A program made the position numbers and the translations under genes. This document shows positions 33,812 to 42,328 of a DNA stretch of 64,000 nt, piece by piece (position 1 is the stretch's first letter; each line of letters starts with the position of its first letter). The DNA comes from Labilithrix sp. (lineage in GTDB: Bacteria > Myxococcota_A > Polyangia > Polyangiales > Polyangiaceae): positions 1 to 64,000 of the forward strand of contig JAHBWA010000011.1 of the NCBI GenBank assembly GCA_019637195.1. Reading direction: 5' to 3'. The notes beneath the pieces are model-generated. The model did not search any database and was not told where the DNA came from. It worked only from the letters and a program-made list of their open reading frames with translations.

Positions 33812-34984
33812 CTACTCGGTGTCGGTCGCGGCGAGCGCGGCGACGGTGCGCCCGTCCGCGCGGAGCGCGAGCGCGCCGAGGTCCCAGGCGACGTCGTAGA
33901 ACCACGGGCCGGGCGCGCGGAACGTGAGGAACGCGGTCGTGGTCGAGAGCCCTTCGACGGCGTCGACGCCCGCGCCCGCAGGCGCGCCGACGAGCGCCGC
34001 GAGCGACGCCCACGCCGCGAGCCGCCCGTACGCGCCGCCGAACCCGGAAGAGTACGCGCCGCCGTTCGACGCGGCGGAGAAGAGCGGACCGAACACGCCC
34101 TCCGATCCCGTGCGCGCCACCTCGAGACGCGCCGTCGCGGTCGTCGACTCGAGCGGGAGGGCGCGGAGGAGCCAGCTGCCGACGGCCGACGACGAGACCC
34201 GCGGCTCGAGGGAGAAGACCTTCGCCTCCACCTTGCCGCGCTTGCCCTCGGCCCAGGGCCGAACGGCGGACATCAAGCGCGCTTCGAGCTCGGCGTCGAC
34301 CACGCGCGTCGCGCGCACTGCGGCGCCGTCCGCCGGCGGCGGCACCGTGCGCGCCGAGAGCGGGCCGCTGGCGAGCGCGTCGATCGCCCGGCCGAGCCCC
34401 TTGTCGCCGTAGAGCGGCATGTACGACGGCGCCTCGCGCTCGGTCGGGCGGAGCGCCAGCGGCAGACCGCCGAGCGCGTGCCCGCTCTTCGCGAGCGTCT
34501 CGTCGAAGCGCTTCGCGCGGGCGTCGCTCGCCAGCGAGGTGCCGCGGAGCACGACCTCCTGCATCCAGCACGCGAGGAGCTCCTGATGCTCCGCGCGCTC
34601 TCCCGCGCGCTCGAGCGCCGAGAGAAACGCGTCGGCCGAGTGTCCGTAGCCCAGACGCGAGGCGAACGCGCGGAGCCGGAGCGCGCGCGGACGCGGCACC
34701 TCGACCGAGCGCTCGCGGGGCTTCCGCGAGAGCGCGAGGAGCGCGTCGATCGCCGCGTCTCCCGGGGTGAGCGCGAGCTCGTCCTCGACGTGATCGGCGA
34801 GCGCCTCGAAGCGGCCGCGCTTCTTCTTGTCCGCCGGATCGGCGCGGGACTCGAGCGCCTCCGCGAGCGAGGCGAGCTCCTCCGCGCGCCCCGCCTTCGC
34901 CCAGCCCTCGACCACCTCGCACGCGCGGGCGACGCCCGGCTCGTCCTCGAGCAGCCCGAGGGTCTCGTCGATCGCGCTCGTCAT
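33812..34984 (-). CDS. Conserved hypothetical protein, DUF6183-like
   Basis: A 390-residue soluble, largely helical protein. Conserved-looking blocks are LLACWMQEVVLRGTSLASDA, LGGLPLALRPTE, YMPLYGDKGLGRAIDAL and EAKVFSLEP. I recall a similar family, DUF6183, from myxobacteria and actinobacteria, but I am not certain of the number. The ATG at 34984 is preferred; TTG at 35005 would add seven residues. It follows the acyl-CoA dehydrogenase gene by 21 bp on the same strand. Confidence 0.6.
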   Translation of the reverse strand: MTSAIDETLGLLEDEPGVARACEVVEGWAKAGRAEELASLAEALESRADPADKKKRGRFEALADHVEDELALTPGDAAIDALLALSRKPRERSVEVPRPRALRLRAFASRLGYGHSADAFLSALERAGERAEHQELLACWMQEVVLRGTSLASDARAKRFDETLAKSGHALGGLPLALRPTEREAPSYMPLYGDKGLGRAIDALASGPLSARTVPPPADGAAVRATRVVDAELEARLMSAVRPWAEGKRGKVEAKVFSLEPRVSSSAVGSWLLRALPLESTTATARLEVARTGSEGVFGPLFSAASNGGAYSSGFGGAYGRLAAWASLAALVGAPAGAGVDAVEGLSTTTAFLTFRAPGPWFYDVAWDLGALALRADGRTVAALAATDTE

Positions 34985-35005
34985 GGGTCCCGTGACCTTG
35001 CCCAA

Positions 35006-36202
35006 TCAGACGAGCGTCGTCAACGCGCCCCGCAGGAAGTCTCGGGCGACGACGACGTCGTGGACCTCGTCCGGCCCGTCGGCGATGCGCGCCGAGCGCG
35101 CGAAGCGGTACCAGAGCGAAAACGGCAGATCCTCGCTGTAGCCGAGCGAGCCGTGCATCTGGATCGCGTCGTCGAGCACCTGACAAAGGAGTCGCGCGAC
35201 ATGGTTCTTCGCCATCGAGGAATACGGCCGCGCCTCCCTGGAGAGGCCCTGCTCGAGCATCGAGGCGCAGTGGATCGTCATCAGGTTGCCGGCGTGGATC
35301 CCAGAGGCGGCGTCGGCGATCTTCTTCTGGATCATCTGGTGGTGCGCGAGCGTCTTGCCGAAGCTCTCGCGCGTGAGGACGTACTCGCGGCACATGTGGA
35401 GCGCGCGATCGGCCCAGCCGAGCCAGCGCATGCAGTGCGTCAGCCGGGCCGGCACGAGGCGCGCCTGCGCGAGCTGGAAGCCCTCGCCGACGCCGCCGAG
35501 GACCGCGTCGTCGCCGATCTTCACGCCGTGGAAGCGGAGCTCGGCCTCGCGGTGCTGGAGGATCGGCGGGCTCATCACGGGGACGTCGCGCACGTGCTCG
35601 ACGCCCTCGGCCGTCCGATCGACGACGAACATCGTGGCGCCGGTGCGCGGATCGTCCGACGTGCGCGCCATGACGATGAGGAACGACGCGTCGCCGCCGC
35701 CGGTCGTGTACCACTTGTGGCCGTCGATGACCCAGCCGCCGTCGACCTTGGTGGCGCGCGTCTTCAGGTTCGACGGATCGGCGCCGGCGCCCGGGGCCGG
35801 CTCCGTCATCGCGAAGCCGCTCGTGATCTCGCCGCGCGCGAGCGGCGAGAGCCAGCGCTCGCGGACCTGGGGCGACGCCGCCTTGAGCAGCAGGTCCATG
35901 TTGCCCTGATCCGGCGCGTCGCAGTTGAAGCACGCGGCGCCGACGGGCGAGCGCCCCATCTCGCGGAAGAGCGCGCACATCCCCATGATGCCGAGCCCGA
36001 GCCCGCCGTGCTCCTCGGGCAGGTGCGGCACGAAGAGGCCGGCCGCACGCGTCCGCGCGCGGAGGGCGTTCAGCGTGTCCCGCTTCTTGTCGCGGTCCTC
36101 TTCGAGGATGGCGCGCTCCGCGGGGATGACGGCGTCGTCGACGAACGCGCGGACCCGCGCGCGCAGCTCGGCCAGGTGAGGAGGTAGCTCGAAGGAGATC
36201 AC
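35006..36202 (-). CDS. Acyl-CoA dehydrogenase (ACAD10/11-like)
   Basis: A 398-residue flavoprotein oxidising acyl-CoA thioesters at C2-C3. The full family layout is present: an N-terminal helical domain, FAMTEPAPGAGADPSN at the FAD/substrate site, WVIDGHKWYTTGG, and a C-terminal helical domain with RESFGKTLAHHQMIQ and QMHGSLGYSEDLPFSLWYR. The GADPSNLKTRA segment resembles the ACAD10/11 subfamily. The start is a GTG at 36202 after a gaagg Shine-Dalgarno-like sequence. An APH-fold kinase gene lies 887 bp away on the opposite strand, and ACAD10/11 contain both domains in one protein. Confidence 0.9.
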   Translation of the reverse strand: MISFELPPHLAELRARVRAFVDDAVIPAERAILEEDRDKKRDTLNALRARTRAAGLFVPHLPEEHGGLGLGIMGMCALFREMGRSPVGAACFNCDAPDQGNMDLLLKAASPQVRERWLSPLARGEITSGFAMTEPAPGAGADPSNLKTRATKVDGGWVIDGHKWYTTGGGDASFLIVMARTSDDPRTGATMFVVDRTAEGVEHVRDVPVMSPPILQHREAELRFHGVKIGDDAVLGGVGEGFQLAQARLVPARLTHCMRWLGWADRALHMCREYVLTRESFGKTLAHHQMIQKKIADAASGIHAGNLMTIHCASMLEQGLSREARPYSSMAKNHVARLLCQVLDDAIQMHGSLGYSEDLPFSLWYRFARSARIADGPDEVHDVVVARDFLRGALTTLV

Positions 36203-36374
36203 GGCGCGAGCATACCGCAGGCACTCGTCGCATCCCGCTCGGTTCGGCTGAGCTCGGATTTCGGACGCGGGTCTGGGATCCGGTGCGCCCCACGCGCGCG
36301 TCGTCCGAACGGGCGACCTCCGATCGCGATGATCGGCGAGGCGCGCAGCCGTCGGCTGCGGTAGGAGACACCTC

Positions 36375-36971
36375 GTGTACGGCCAAGGTCACGGTCAAGG
36401 TCACGGGTACCCCTACGCGCCGCCGCCGCCGCCGCCTCGCTCCGGCCCGGCGGCGCTGACGGTCGTGCTCATCGTGCTCGGAGCGCTGACCGTCCTCGGC
36501 GGCGGTGCATGCGTCGTCGTCGGAGGCCTCGTCTATCTCGGCGCGAAGGCCGAAGCCGAAGGGCCCATCGCCGATCCGGCCTTCCCCGTCGGCGCGGCGA
36601 CGTCGACGCCGGACACACCGCCGGATCCGAGCTCGCCGCCAACCACGGAGCCCGCGCCACTGCCAGGCCTCCTCGGGATGGATGACGACGACGGCGACGA
36701 CGGCACGCTCGGCGGCGGCACGTCGAACGACGGGACCTCGAGCGGGGCTGTCGCCGCGCCGAAGACGGCAGGCGCGGGCTGGCTCTGCAACGCGACCGGC
36801 TCGGTGCGGGTCTGCGGGTTCGCGAACGTGTGCTCGAACCAGATGGTCTCCGGGCTCGGCAGCGGCGCCGATCGATTCACGGCGTCGCAGTCGGCCAAGC
36901 TCGCCTGCGAGGGCATGGCCCGCGCGAAGGGCGGCTCGACTGTCTGCTCGGTGACGTGCAGACCTCGCTGA
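36375..36971 (+). CDS. Membrane protein with C-terminal Cys-rich domain
   Basis: A 198-residue protein. The N-terminus is Gly/His/Tyr/Pro-rich (GQGHGQGHGY, then a Pro run), followed by one or two close hydrophobic helices (about residues 27-55), an Asp/Pro/Ser linker and a C-terminal domain with six Cys starting WLCNATGSVRVCGFANVC and ending STVCSVTC. I have seen this last domain in other myxobacteria but know no name for it. The start is a GTG at 36375 after a taggagac Shine-Dalgarno-like sequence. Confidence 0.7.
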   Translation: MYGQGHGQGHGYPYAPPPPPPRSGPAALTVVLIVLGALTVLGGGACVVVGGLVYLGAKAEAEGPIADPAFPVGAATSTPDTPPDPSSPPTTEPAPLPGLLGMDDDDGDDGTLGGGTSNDGTSSGAVAAPKTAGAGWLCNATGSVRVCGFANVCSNQMVSGLGSGADRFTASQSAKLACEGMARAKGGSTVCSVTCRPR

Positions 36972-37088
36972 GCGCAGCGCTCGCCACGCCCCGTGCGGAC
37001 CGCGCGGTGACGCGGGCACTTCGCTCGTCCGGGTGGTAGCGTCGCCCGACGCCGAGCCGTCCCGCGTCCCCCACCGGAGCCCTCCCGC

Positions 37089-38171
37089 ATGCCCCTCACG
37101 CCGCCATCGAACGCCCGTGCCCCGCGCGACGCCCACCGGATCGACGAGGTCCGTCTCGCCCGGTGGCTCGGCGAGCAGGTCCCGGGCTGCGCCGGCGGCG
37201 CGGTCACGGTCCTGCAGTTCAAGGGCGGCCAGTCGAACCCGACGTACTGGGTCGGCGTCGAAGGCGGCGAAGGTGGCGTCGCGCTCGTCCTCCGCAAGAA
37301 GCCGCCGGGGAAGCTCTTGCCGTCGGCGCACGCCGTCGAGCGCGAGCACCGCGTGATGCGCGCCCTCCGCGGCACCGGCGTCCCCGTCCCCGACGTGCTC
37401 GCGCTCTGCGAGGACGACGCGATCGTCGGCACCCCGTTCTTCGTCATGCGCTGGATGCCCGGGCGCATCTTCTGGGACCCGACGGTCCCCGAGCTCGCGT
37501 CGAACGAGGCGCGCCGCGCGTTCTACGAGGAGTACGTCCGCGTCCTCGCCGCGCTCCACCAGGTCGACTACGCCGCCGTCGGCCTCGCCGACTACGGCAA
37601 GGTCGGCGGCTTCGTCCGGCGGCAGGTCGAGCGCTGGTCCAAGCAGTACACGGCGTCGCGCACCAGCGAGATCCCGGCGATGGAAGCGCTGATGCGCTGG
37701 CTCGGCGACAACGTCCCGGCGAGCGACGAGACCACGCTGGTCCACGGCGACTACCGCATCGACAACCTGATGTTCGACGTGTCCGACGCGCGCGCGCCGA
37801 AGGCGATCGCCGTGCTCGACTGGGAGCTCTCGACGCTCGGCCATCCGCTGAGCGATCTCGCCTACGCGTGCATGGGCTACCACCTGAACCTGCCCGGGCG
37901 CGGCGGCCTCGCCGGCGTCGACGTCGCGGCGCTCGGGATCCCGACCGAGGACGAGCTCGTCGCGCGCTACGTGGAGCTCACGGGACGCGAACGCGTCGAC
38001 GGCTGGCCGTTCTTCATGGCGTTCGGCATCTTTCGCCTCGCGGCCATCGCCCAGGGCGTCTACGCGCGCGGCCTCCAGGGCAACGCCAGCTCCGACGACG
38101 CCCAGAGCTACGGCGCCGCGGTCACGATGCTCTCCGAGCTCGCCTGCTCGATCGCCGACGTGAAGTGGTGA
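37089..38171 (+). CDS. APH-fold phosphotransferase (ACAD10/11 N-terminal kinase-like)
   Basis: A 360-residue kinase-fold protein. Motifs present are FKGGQSNPTYWV (Gly-rich loop), LVLRKKP (ATP Lys), EREHRVMRAL, the Brenner loop LVHGDYRIDNLMF with catalytic Asp and Asn, and AVLDWELSTLGHPLSDLAY (metal-binding Asp). This sequence type is closest to the APH domain of ACAD10/ACAD11 and the LvaA 4-hydroxyacid kinase of Pseudomonas. It is therefore predicted to phosphorylate a 4-hydroxyacyl-CoA, rather than an aminoglycoside, for later conversion by an acyl-CoA dehydrogenase. Confidence 0.88.
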   Translation: MPLTPPSNARAPRDAHRIDEVRLARWLGEQVPGCAGGAVTVLQFKGGQSNPTYWVGVEGGEGGVALVLRKKPPGKLLPSAHAVEREHRVMRALRGTGVPVPDVLALCEDDAIVGTPFFVMRWMPGRIFWDPTVPELASNEARRAFYEEYVRVLAALHQVDYAAVGLADYGKVGGFVRRQVERWSKQYTASRTSEIPAMEALMRWLGDNVPASDETTLVHGDYRIDNLMFDVSDARAPKAIAVLDWELSTLGHPLSDLAYACMGYHLNLPGRGGLAGVDVAALGIPTEDELVARYVELTGRERVDGWPFFMAFGIFRLAAIAQGVYARGLQGNASSDDAQSYGAAVTMLSELACSIADVKW

Positions 38172-38266
38172 GGAGCGAGCCCGCGCCCCGGCGCCGCTCC
38201 GAGCGCCGAAGACGAGCCTCGTCGCCTCGATCAAGCTCGACGGATCACCGACGTCGATGGCTGGCC

Positions 38267-38293
38267 GCAGCAGCCCGCGGCCCGCGCTGCTGC
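38267..38293. terminator. Stem-loop between the APH gene and the next gene
   Basis: gcagcagc (38267-38274) pairs with gctgctgc (38286-38293) across an 11-nt GC-rich loop, 95 bp after the APH stop. No U-tract. It may end the transcript or sit in the next gene's leader. Confidence 0.4.
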
Positions 38294-38369
38294 GCTTCGC
38301 GCGTGGACCACCCCCGTGCCTTGATTCCCTTCCGCGCCCGTCGGCGGCGATCGTCTAGTCTCGTGCGCG

Positions 38370-39500
38370 ATGAGGCGAAGTCCGCGTCGAAGCAGGCGCT
38401 CGACGCGAGCGTTGTTCGCCTTCGAGATCGCCGCCGTCGCGACGTGGATGTGCGCCCCGCGAGCCGCGTGGGCGGACGGCCCGCGCGGGGACGCCGTCGA
38501 ACCTCTGCTCACACGCCTCGAGCTGACGTATTCCGCTCCTCCGGAGTGTGCTTCGCGCGCCGAGGTCACCCGCGCCATTGCTCGGCGCATCGAGCCCGGA
38601 TGGCTCACGAGGGCCGACTCCCGACGCTTCGCGGCGGTCATCGTTCGCGCGGACTCCACCACGTACAGGGGACGACTCGACGTCGAGCACTCCGGCCGAG
38701 CGCACTCGCGCGAAGTCAGCGGCAGCACGTGCGCGGAGGTCACGGCCGCGCTCGCCGTGTTCGTCGCCATCGCCCTCGATCCCGTGACCGCCGATGACGC
38801 GGAGGAGCTCCAGCGCTCGCCGCCCGTCGCCTCGGACGAGGAGCCGCGTTCCTCCGCGCCCGGACCACCGCCAGAGCCCGGACCGCCAGAGAAGGTGCCG
38901 CTGCCTCGTTCGCTGCCGCCCCGTCGCCCATCGGGTGCTCGCCGAACCACCGCGCCGGAGGGGGGCGCGCGCTGGACGTGGAGCTCTGCCGTCTCGTTCA
39001 CGTACCTCCGAGTGCCGGAGGCGGCCGCGGGCGCGCGCGTCAGCGCTCAGCTCGCCCGCGACGTCACGGCGGGTCGTCTCTCTCCTGCCCTCCGCGCATC
39101 GTGGGGCTTCGCGGATTTCACGACGCTTCCAGACCGCGCGGGGCGGGTCGCGTTCCGCCTCGAAACGGCGCAGGTCGCTGCCTGCGCGGTGGTCGACCTC
39201 GCGCCCATGCCGTTGACGCTGACGCCGTGCGCGGGCGCGGATGTGGGGACCCTCGCGTCGACGGCGCGTGACCTTCCCCGTGGAACCCACGTCGAAGGGC
39301 GGTGGTTCGCAGCTCATGCGTTCGTGCGCGCGGCGTGGGCTCTGCTCCCATGGCTCACGCTCGAGCTCGAAGCCGGTGCGCTCGTTCCGCTCGAGCGGAG
39401 CTTGTACGCCCTCTCTCAACCGCCCCGCGTCGCCTATCGTGCCCCTTCCGTCCTCTTTTCGAGCAGCGTCGGTCTCGGCGTCCAGGCCCAGTTCCCCTGA
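38370..39500 (+). CDS. Exported outer-membrane-type protein of unknown function
   Basis: A 376-residue protein. A long basic signal peptide ends AAWADG. An N-terminal domain of about 100 residues with two Cys (PPECASRAEV and GSTCAEVTAAL) is followed by a Pro-rich linker (about 130-190) and a C-terminal region of amphipathic strands (ending GLGVQAQFP with a terminal Phe-Pro), suggestive of a beta barrel. This architecture is common next to ECF sigma factors in myxobacteria, as here: the sigma gene starts 85 bp downstream. Confidence 0.7.
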   Translation: MRRSPRRSRRSTRALFAFEIAAVATWMCAPRAAWADGPRGDAVEPLLTRLELTYSAPPECASRAEVTRAIARRIEPGWLTRADSRRFAAVIVRADSTTYRGRLDVEHSGRAHSREVSGSTCAEVTAALAVFVAIALDPVTADDAEELQRSPPVASDEEPRSSAPGPPPEPGPPEKVPLPRSLPPRRPSGARRTTAPEGGARWTWSSAVSFTYLRVPEAAAGARVSAQLARDVTAGRLSPALRASWGFADFTTLPDRAGRVAFRLETAQVAACAVVDLAPMPLTLTPCAGADVGTLASTARDLPRGTHVEGRWFAAHAFVRAAWALLPWLTLELEAGALVPLERSLYALSQPPRVAYRAPSVLFSSSVGLGVQAQFP

Positions 39501-39584
39501 CTCGGCGGAGTGGCCGTCAGCTCGGACGGAGGCGAGTGACGATTTCGTGATCCACGACGCCGGGGCCGGGATTCTAGGGATGCA

Positions 39585-40193
39585 ATGTCGCTCGGAGAGC
39601 TCCCGGTGAGCGCTCTTCAAAGACCTCCGATGACGAGGCAGATCCCCGAGGCCACGGCCGCTCCGGTCGACGTCGCCGAGACCCGTGAGGCACGGTTCGA
39701 GCGGCTCGTCCACGAGCACCATGACTTCGTCTGGAGATGCGCTCGGCGCCTCGGGGTCCGCACCAGCGATCTCGACGATGTCGTCCAGGAAGTCTTCCTG
39801 AAGGCAGCGCGCAACCTGGACTCCATCACCCACGAGCGAGGCTTTCTCTTCCGCACGTGTGCGTTCGCCGCGGCGCACGCACGGCGGAGCGTCCAGCGGC
39901 GCCTGGAGGTCATCGACGACAAGCTCGTCGGCGCGGAGCTCGACGGCGCGGCGAACCCGGAAGAGACCGCCGAGTCCAACCAACAGCGCGAGCAGCTCCA
40001 GAGAATGCTCGACGCGTTGCCGGCCGAGTTGCGTGAGGTCTTCGTGCTCTTCGAGCTCGAGAGCTTCACCAAGCCTGAGGTCGCCCAGGCGCTCGACCTG
40101 CCACCCGGCACCGCGGCCTCCCGACTGCGCCGGGCGCGCGAGGAGTTCATGATCATAGCGGCGCGTGTCATGCGCACCGGAGGCTCACGATGA
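39585..40193 (+). CDS. ECF RNA polymerase sigma factor
   Basis: A 202-residue sigma-70-family protein. Region 2 is at about residues 37-95 (FERLVHEHHDFVWRCARRLG, DLDDVVQEVFLKAARNL) and region 4 at about 145-195 (LDALPAELREVFVLFELESF, KPEVAQALDLPPGTAASRLRRAREEF). The ATG at 39585 is used; an ATG at 39630 is also possible. The next gene, a membrane-linked partner, overlaps by 4 bp, the standard sigma/regulator pair. Confidence 0.9.
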   Translation: MSLGELPVSALQRPPMTRQIPEATAAPVDVAETREARFERLVHEHHDFVWRCARRLGVRTSDLDDVVQEVFLKAARNLDSITHERGFLFRTCAFAAAHARRSVQRRLEVIDDKLVGAELDGAANPEETAESNQQREQLQRMLDALPAELREVFVLFELESFTKPEVAQALDLPPGTAASRLRRAREEFMIIAARVMRTGGSR

Positions 40194-40951
40194 GAGAGGA
40201 GACGAAGCGCCTGGTCGACGAGCCGATCGCGCCCGAGCTCGCGAGCATACTTCGGTCCGCCAAGCTCGATGTCGTGCCCGCCACGGACGAGAAGCAGGCC
40301 CGAATCATCGCCTCAGCGGCGGCGACCGTCTCGTTCGACCGCCCGAGCCGAGCGCCGGGTGCGCCGTGGCTCCGGTACGGAAGGACGATCGGGTTTGCGA
40401 GCGTCCTGATCATCGCCACCAGCGGTCTCGTGAGCCGTTGGGACAGCGGCTCGGAGGCGACCGAGATCGGCGCCGAAGCGACGCTGACCGAGGCTTCACG
40501 AGCGGGCGCTGCGTCGGCCGCCGTGCCGGCGGACGGCCCTCCGTCGCCCACCACTCCCACGGCGGAGACGGCACCGCTCGAGCCTGCTTCGACCCCCAGC
40601 CTCTCGGTGGACGATCTCCCCGCAGCTCCACCGGACACCAAGCGCGACGGCGCGGCTCCCAAGACGCGTCGCAACCCCGCCAGCTTCGAAGACGAGCTCG
40701 CCGTGGTGGACGCAGCACGGGTCGCGCTCGCGCGTGGCCATGCGAGCGAGACGCTGGCGCGCGTGGCAGAGTACCGAGCCCGGTTCGGTACCCCTCGATT
40801 TGCCGACGAAGTCGACGCGCTCGAAGTAGCCGCGCTCGCCGCCGTCGGTGATCGGGCGGCAGCCCTCTCGAAGGCGGAGCGATTCGCCGCCGCCTATCCG
40901 GATTCCCCGTACCTGCAGCGCGTTCGTTCCGTTGTCCGAACGACCGAATGA
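40190..40951 (+). CDS. Single-pass membrane protein, probable partner of the ECF sigma factor
   Basis: A 253-residue protein. The cytoplasmic N-terminus of about 60 residues is followed by one helix (FASVLIIATSGLVSRW, about 66-81). Then come a Ser/Thr/Pro/Ala linker and a C-terminal helical repeat (ELAVVDAARVALARGHASETLARV, FADEVDALEVAALAAVGDRAAALSKAERFAAAYPDSPYLQRV) resembling a TPR unit of the YbgF/CpoB type. It has no clear zinc-binding anti-sigma motif. The ATG overlap with the sigma gene makes an anti-sigma or stress-sensing role likely (inference). Confidence 0.75.
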   Translation: MREETKRLVDEPIAPELASILRSAKLDVVPATDEKQARIIASAAATVSFDRPSRAPGAPWLRYGRTIGFASVLIIATSGLVSRWDSGSEATEIGAEATLTEASRAGAASAAVPADGPPSPTTPTAETAPLEPASTPSLSVDDLPAAPPDTKRDGAAPKTRRNPASFEDELAVVDAARVALARGHASETLARVAEYRARFGTPRFADEVDALEVAALAAVGDRAAALSKAERFAAAYPDSPYLQRVRSVVRTTE

Positions 40952-40993
40952 GCGGGCACGCCTCATCGTGCTTCGCATGAGCGCTATCGGGCT

Positions 40994-41014
40994 GCCCCGT
41001 GCCCCGTGCCCCGT
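40994..41014. repeat. 7-bp tandem repeat, three copies
   Basis: gccccgt is repeated three times (40994-41000, 41001-41007, 41008-41014) in the 135-bp gap before the surface lipoprotein operon. It may be a slippage site or a regulator site for that promoter region. Confidence 0.6.
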
Positions 41015-41086
41015 GGACGCGAACGCATCGAGCCAGACCCCGTCCTCGCGAGCGCTGTGGGCGGTCGTGATCGAGAAGGAGTAGTC

Positions 41087-42328
41087 GTGCGGATCTCATC
41101 GAAACTCGGACCCGAGCGCGCGCGCACCTCACTGGTACGGCGCGTCGCTGTCGTCATCGCCGCGAGCACAGCGCTGGCGACCGTGCTCGCGTGCGCGTCC
41201 GACCGCGTCCTGAATGTCGGACTCGGCACCATCGACGAAGACGCTTCCAGTCCGCCGGCCTTCACCGATCCAGACGCCGGCGATGCGGCGCTCAGCGAAG
41301 CAGAGAGAGAGAGGCTCGCGTGCATGGGCACGGAGTGTCCTCTGCCGTGGGCGACGTGCAGCTCCGCGAGCGGCCGGGCCTACAAGTGCGGAACCGATCT
41401 CTCGCGGGACTCCGCCCACTGCGGCGCGTGCGGGAACGCCTGCCCCGTCAACGTGGAGCTCCACATGACGTCGCGCTGCGCCGACGGCGCGTGCGCCTTC
41501 GAGTGCCTGAACCCGACGTCGAGCCGTTCCGAGTGGCGCAATTGCAACGGCGCCCTCGACGATGGCTGTGAGGCCGACGTATCGAAGGACCCGAAGAACT
41601 GCGGCGCCTGCGGGAACGTCTGCGCGAGCGGCACCCCGTGCATCGAGGGCAAATGCGGATGCCCGGCTGGATTCACGGCGTGCGACGGAAACTGCGTCGA
41701 CACGACGAACAGCGATGCCCACTGCGGCGCCTGCGGCGTCAACTGCAACGAAACACCGGATGCGTGCTCGCCGACCCCGCCGAACGCCTACTTCGGCTGC
41801 CGTGGAGGCGTCTGCGGCCGGATCAAGTGCGTCGGTACGGCGGCCGATTGCAATGGCGACCTGGTCGCCACGCAATGCGCCGGCGACGGCTGCGAGGTCG
41901 GGAGCCTCGCCACGACGGCGAACTGCGGCGCCTGCGGGGTCAAGTGCAAGCCTGGTGAGCAATGCGTGAACGAAGGCAACGGGCTCGAGTGCGCGGTCCC
42001 GTGCGCGAAGACCGGGAGGGTCCTCTGCGAGGGGCAGTGCGCCGATCTCCTCAACGACCCGGAGTACTGCGGGAGCTGCGAAGGTCGCTGCAGGCCGCCG
42101 GGGCCGAACCAGAAGAGGCTCTGCCGCAAGGGCGTGTGCGCCTACGAGTGCGTCGCCGGCTTCGCAGACTGCAACGGCGATCCCACGGACGGTTGCGAGA
42201 CGAACCTCCGGATCCACCCGGGCAACTGCGGTGCGTGCGGCAACGCCTGCGACATCGGCGCGGGGCAGCCGTGCATCGAGGGCAAGTGCCTGATGGTCGA
42301 GTGCGACGGAGGCGTGACGACGAAATGA
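41087..42328 (+). CDS. Cys-repeat surface lipoprotein (CGACGNxC repeats)
   Basis: A 413-residue protein. The GTG at 41087 has a good aaggag Shine-Dalgarno 7 nt upstream and gives a lipoprotein signal (TALATVLAC). The mature part has seven or so repeats of a Cys-rich unit: HCGACGNAC, NCGACGNVC, HCGACGVNC, NCGACGVKC, YCGSCEGRC, NCGACGNAC. These alternate with CNGxxxDGC units. Databases often mislabel such proteins as 'tryptophan synthase alpha chain', but no TIM-barrel motif exists here. It is first in a chain of coupled lipoprotein genes; the next ATG overlaps its stop (ATGA). Confidence 0.8.
   Translation: MRISSKLGPERARTSLVRRVAVVIAASTALATVLACASDRVLNVGLGTIDEDASSPPAFTDPDAGDAALSEAERERLACMGTECPLPWATCSSASGRAYKCGTDLSRDSAHCGACGNACPVNVELHMTSRCADGACAFECLNPTSSRSEWRNCNGALDDGCEADVSKDPKNCGACGNVCASGTPCIEGKCGCPAGFTACDGNCVDTTNSDAHCGACGVNCNETPDACSPTPPNAYFGCRGGVCGRIKCVGTAADCNGDLVATQCAGDGCEVGSLATTANCGACGVKCKPGEQCVNEGNGLECAVPCAKTGRVLCEGQCADLLNDPEYCGSCEGRCRPPGPNQKRLCRKGVCAYECVAGFADCNGDPTDGCETNLRIHPGNCGACGNACDIGAGQPCIEGKCLMVECDGGVTTK

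Noticed and set aside
32979-38234. A 1751-codon open frame on the minus strand
   Set aside because: Only the last 262 codons (the Cld/HemQ-family gene) look coding. The rest overlaps real genes in other frames and is Arg/Ala/Gly-rich, the usual effect of very high GC.
41087-42328. 'Tryptophan synthase alpha chain' label
   Set aside because: Similar Cys-repeat proteins often carry this name in databases, but there is no TIM-barrel or TrpA motif; it is a Cys-rich surface lipoprotein.
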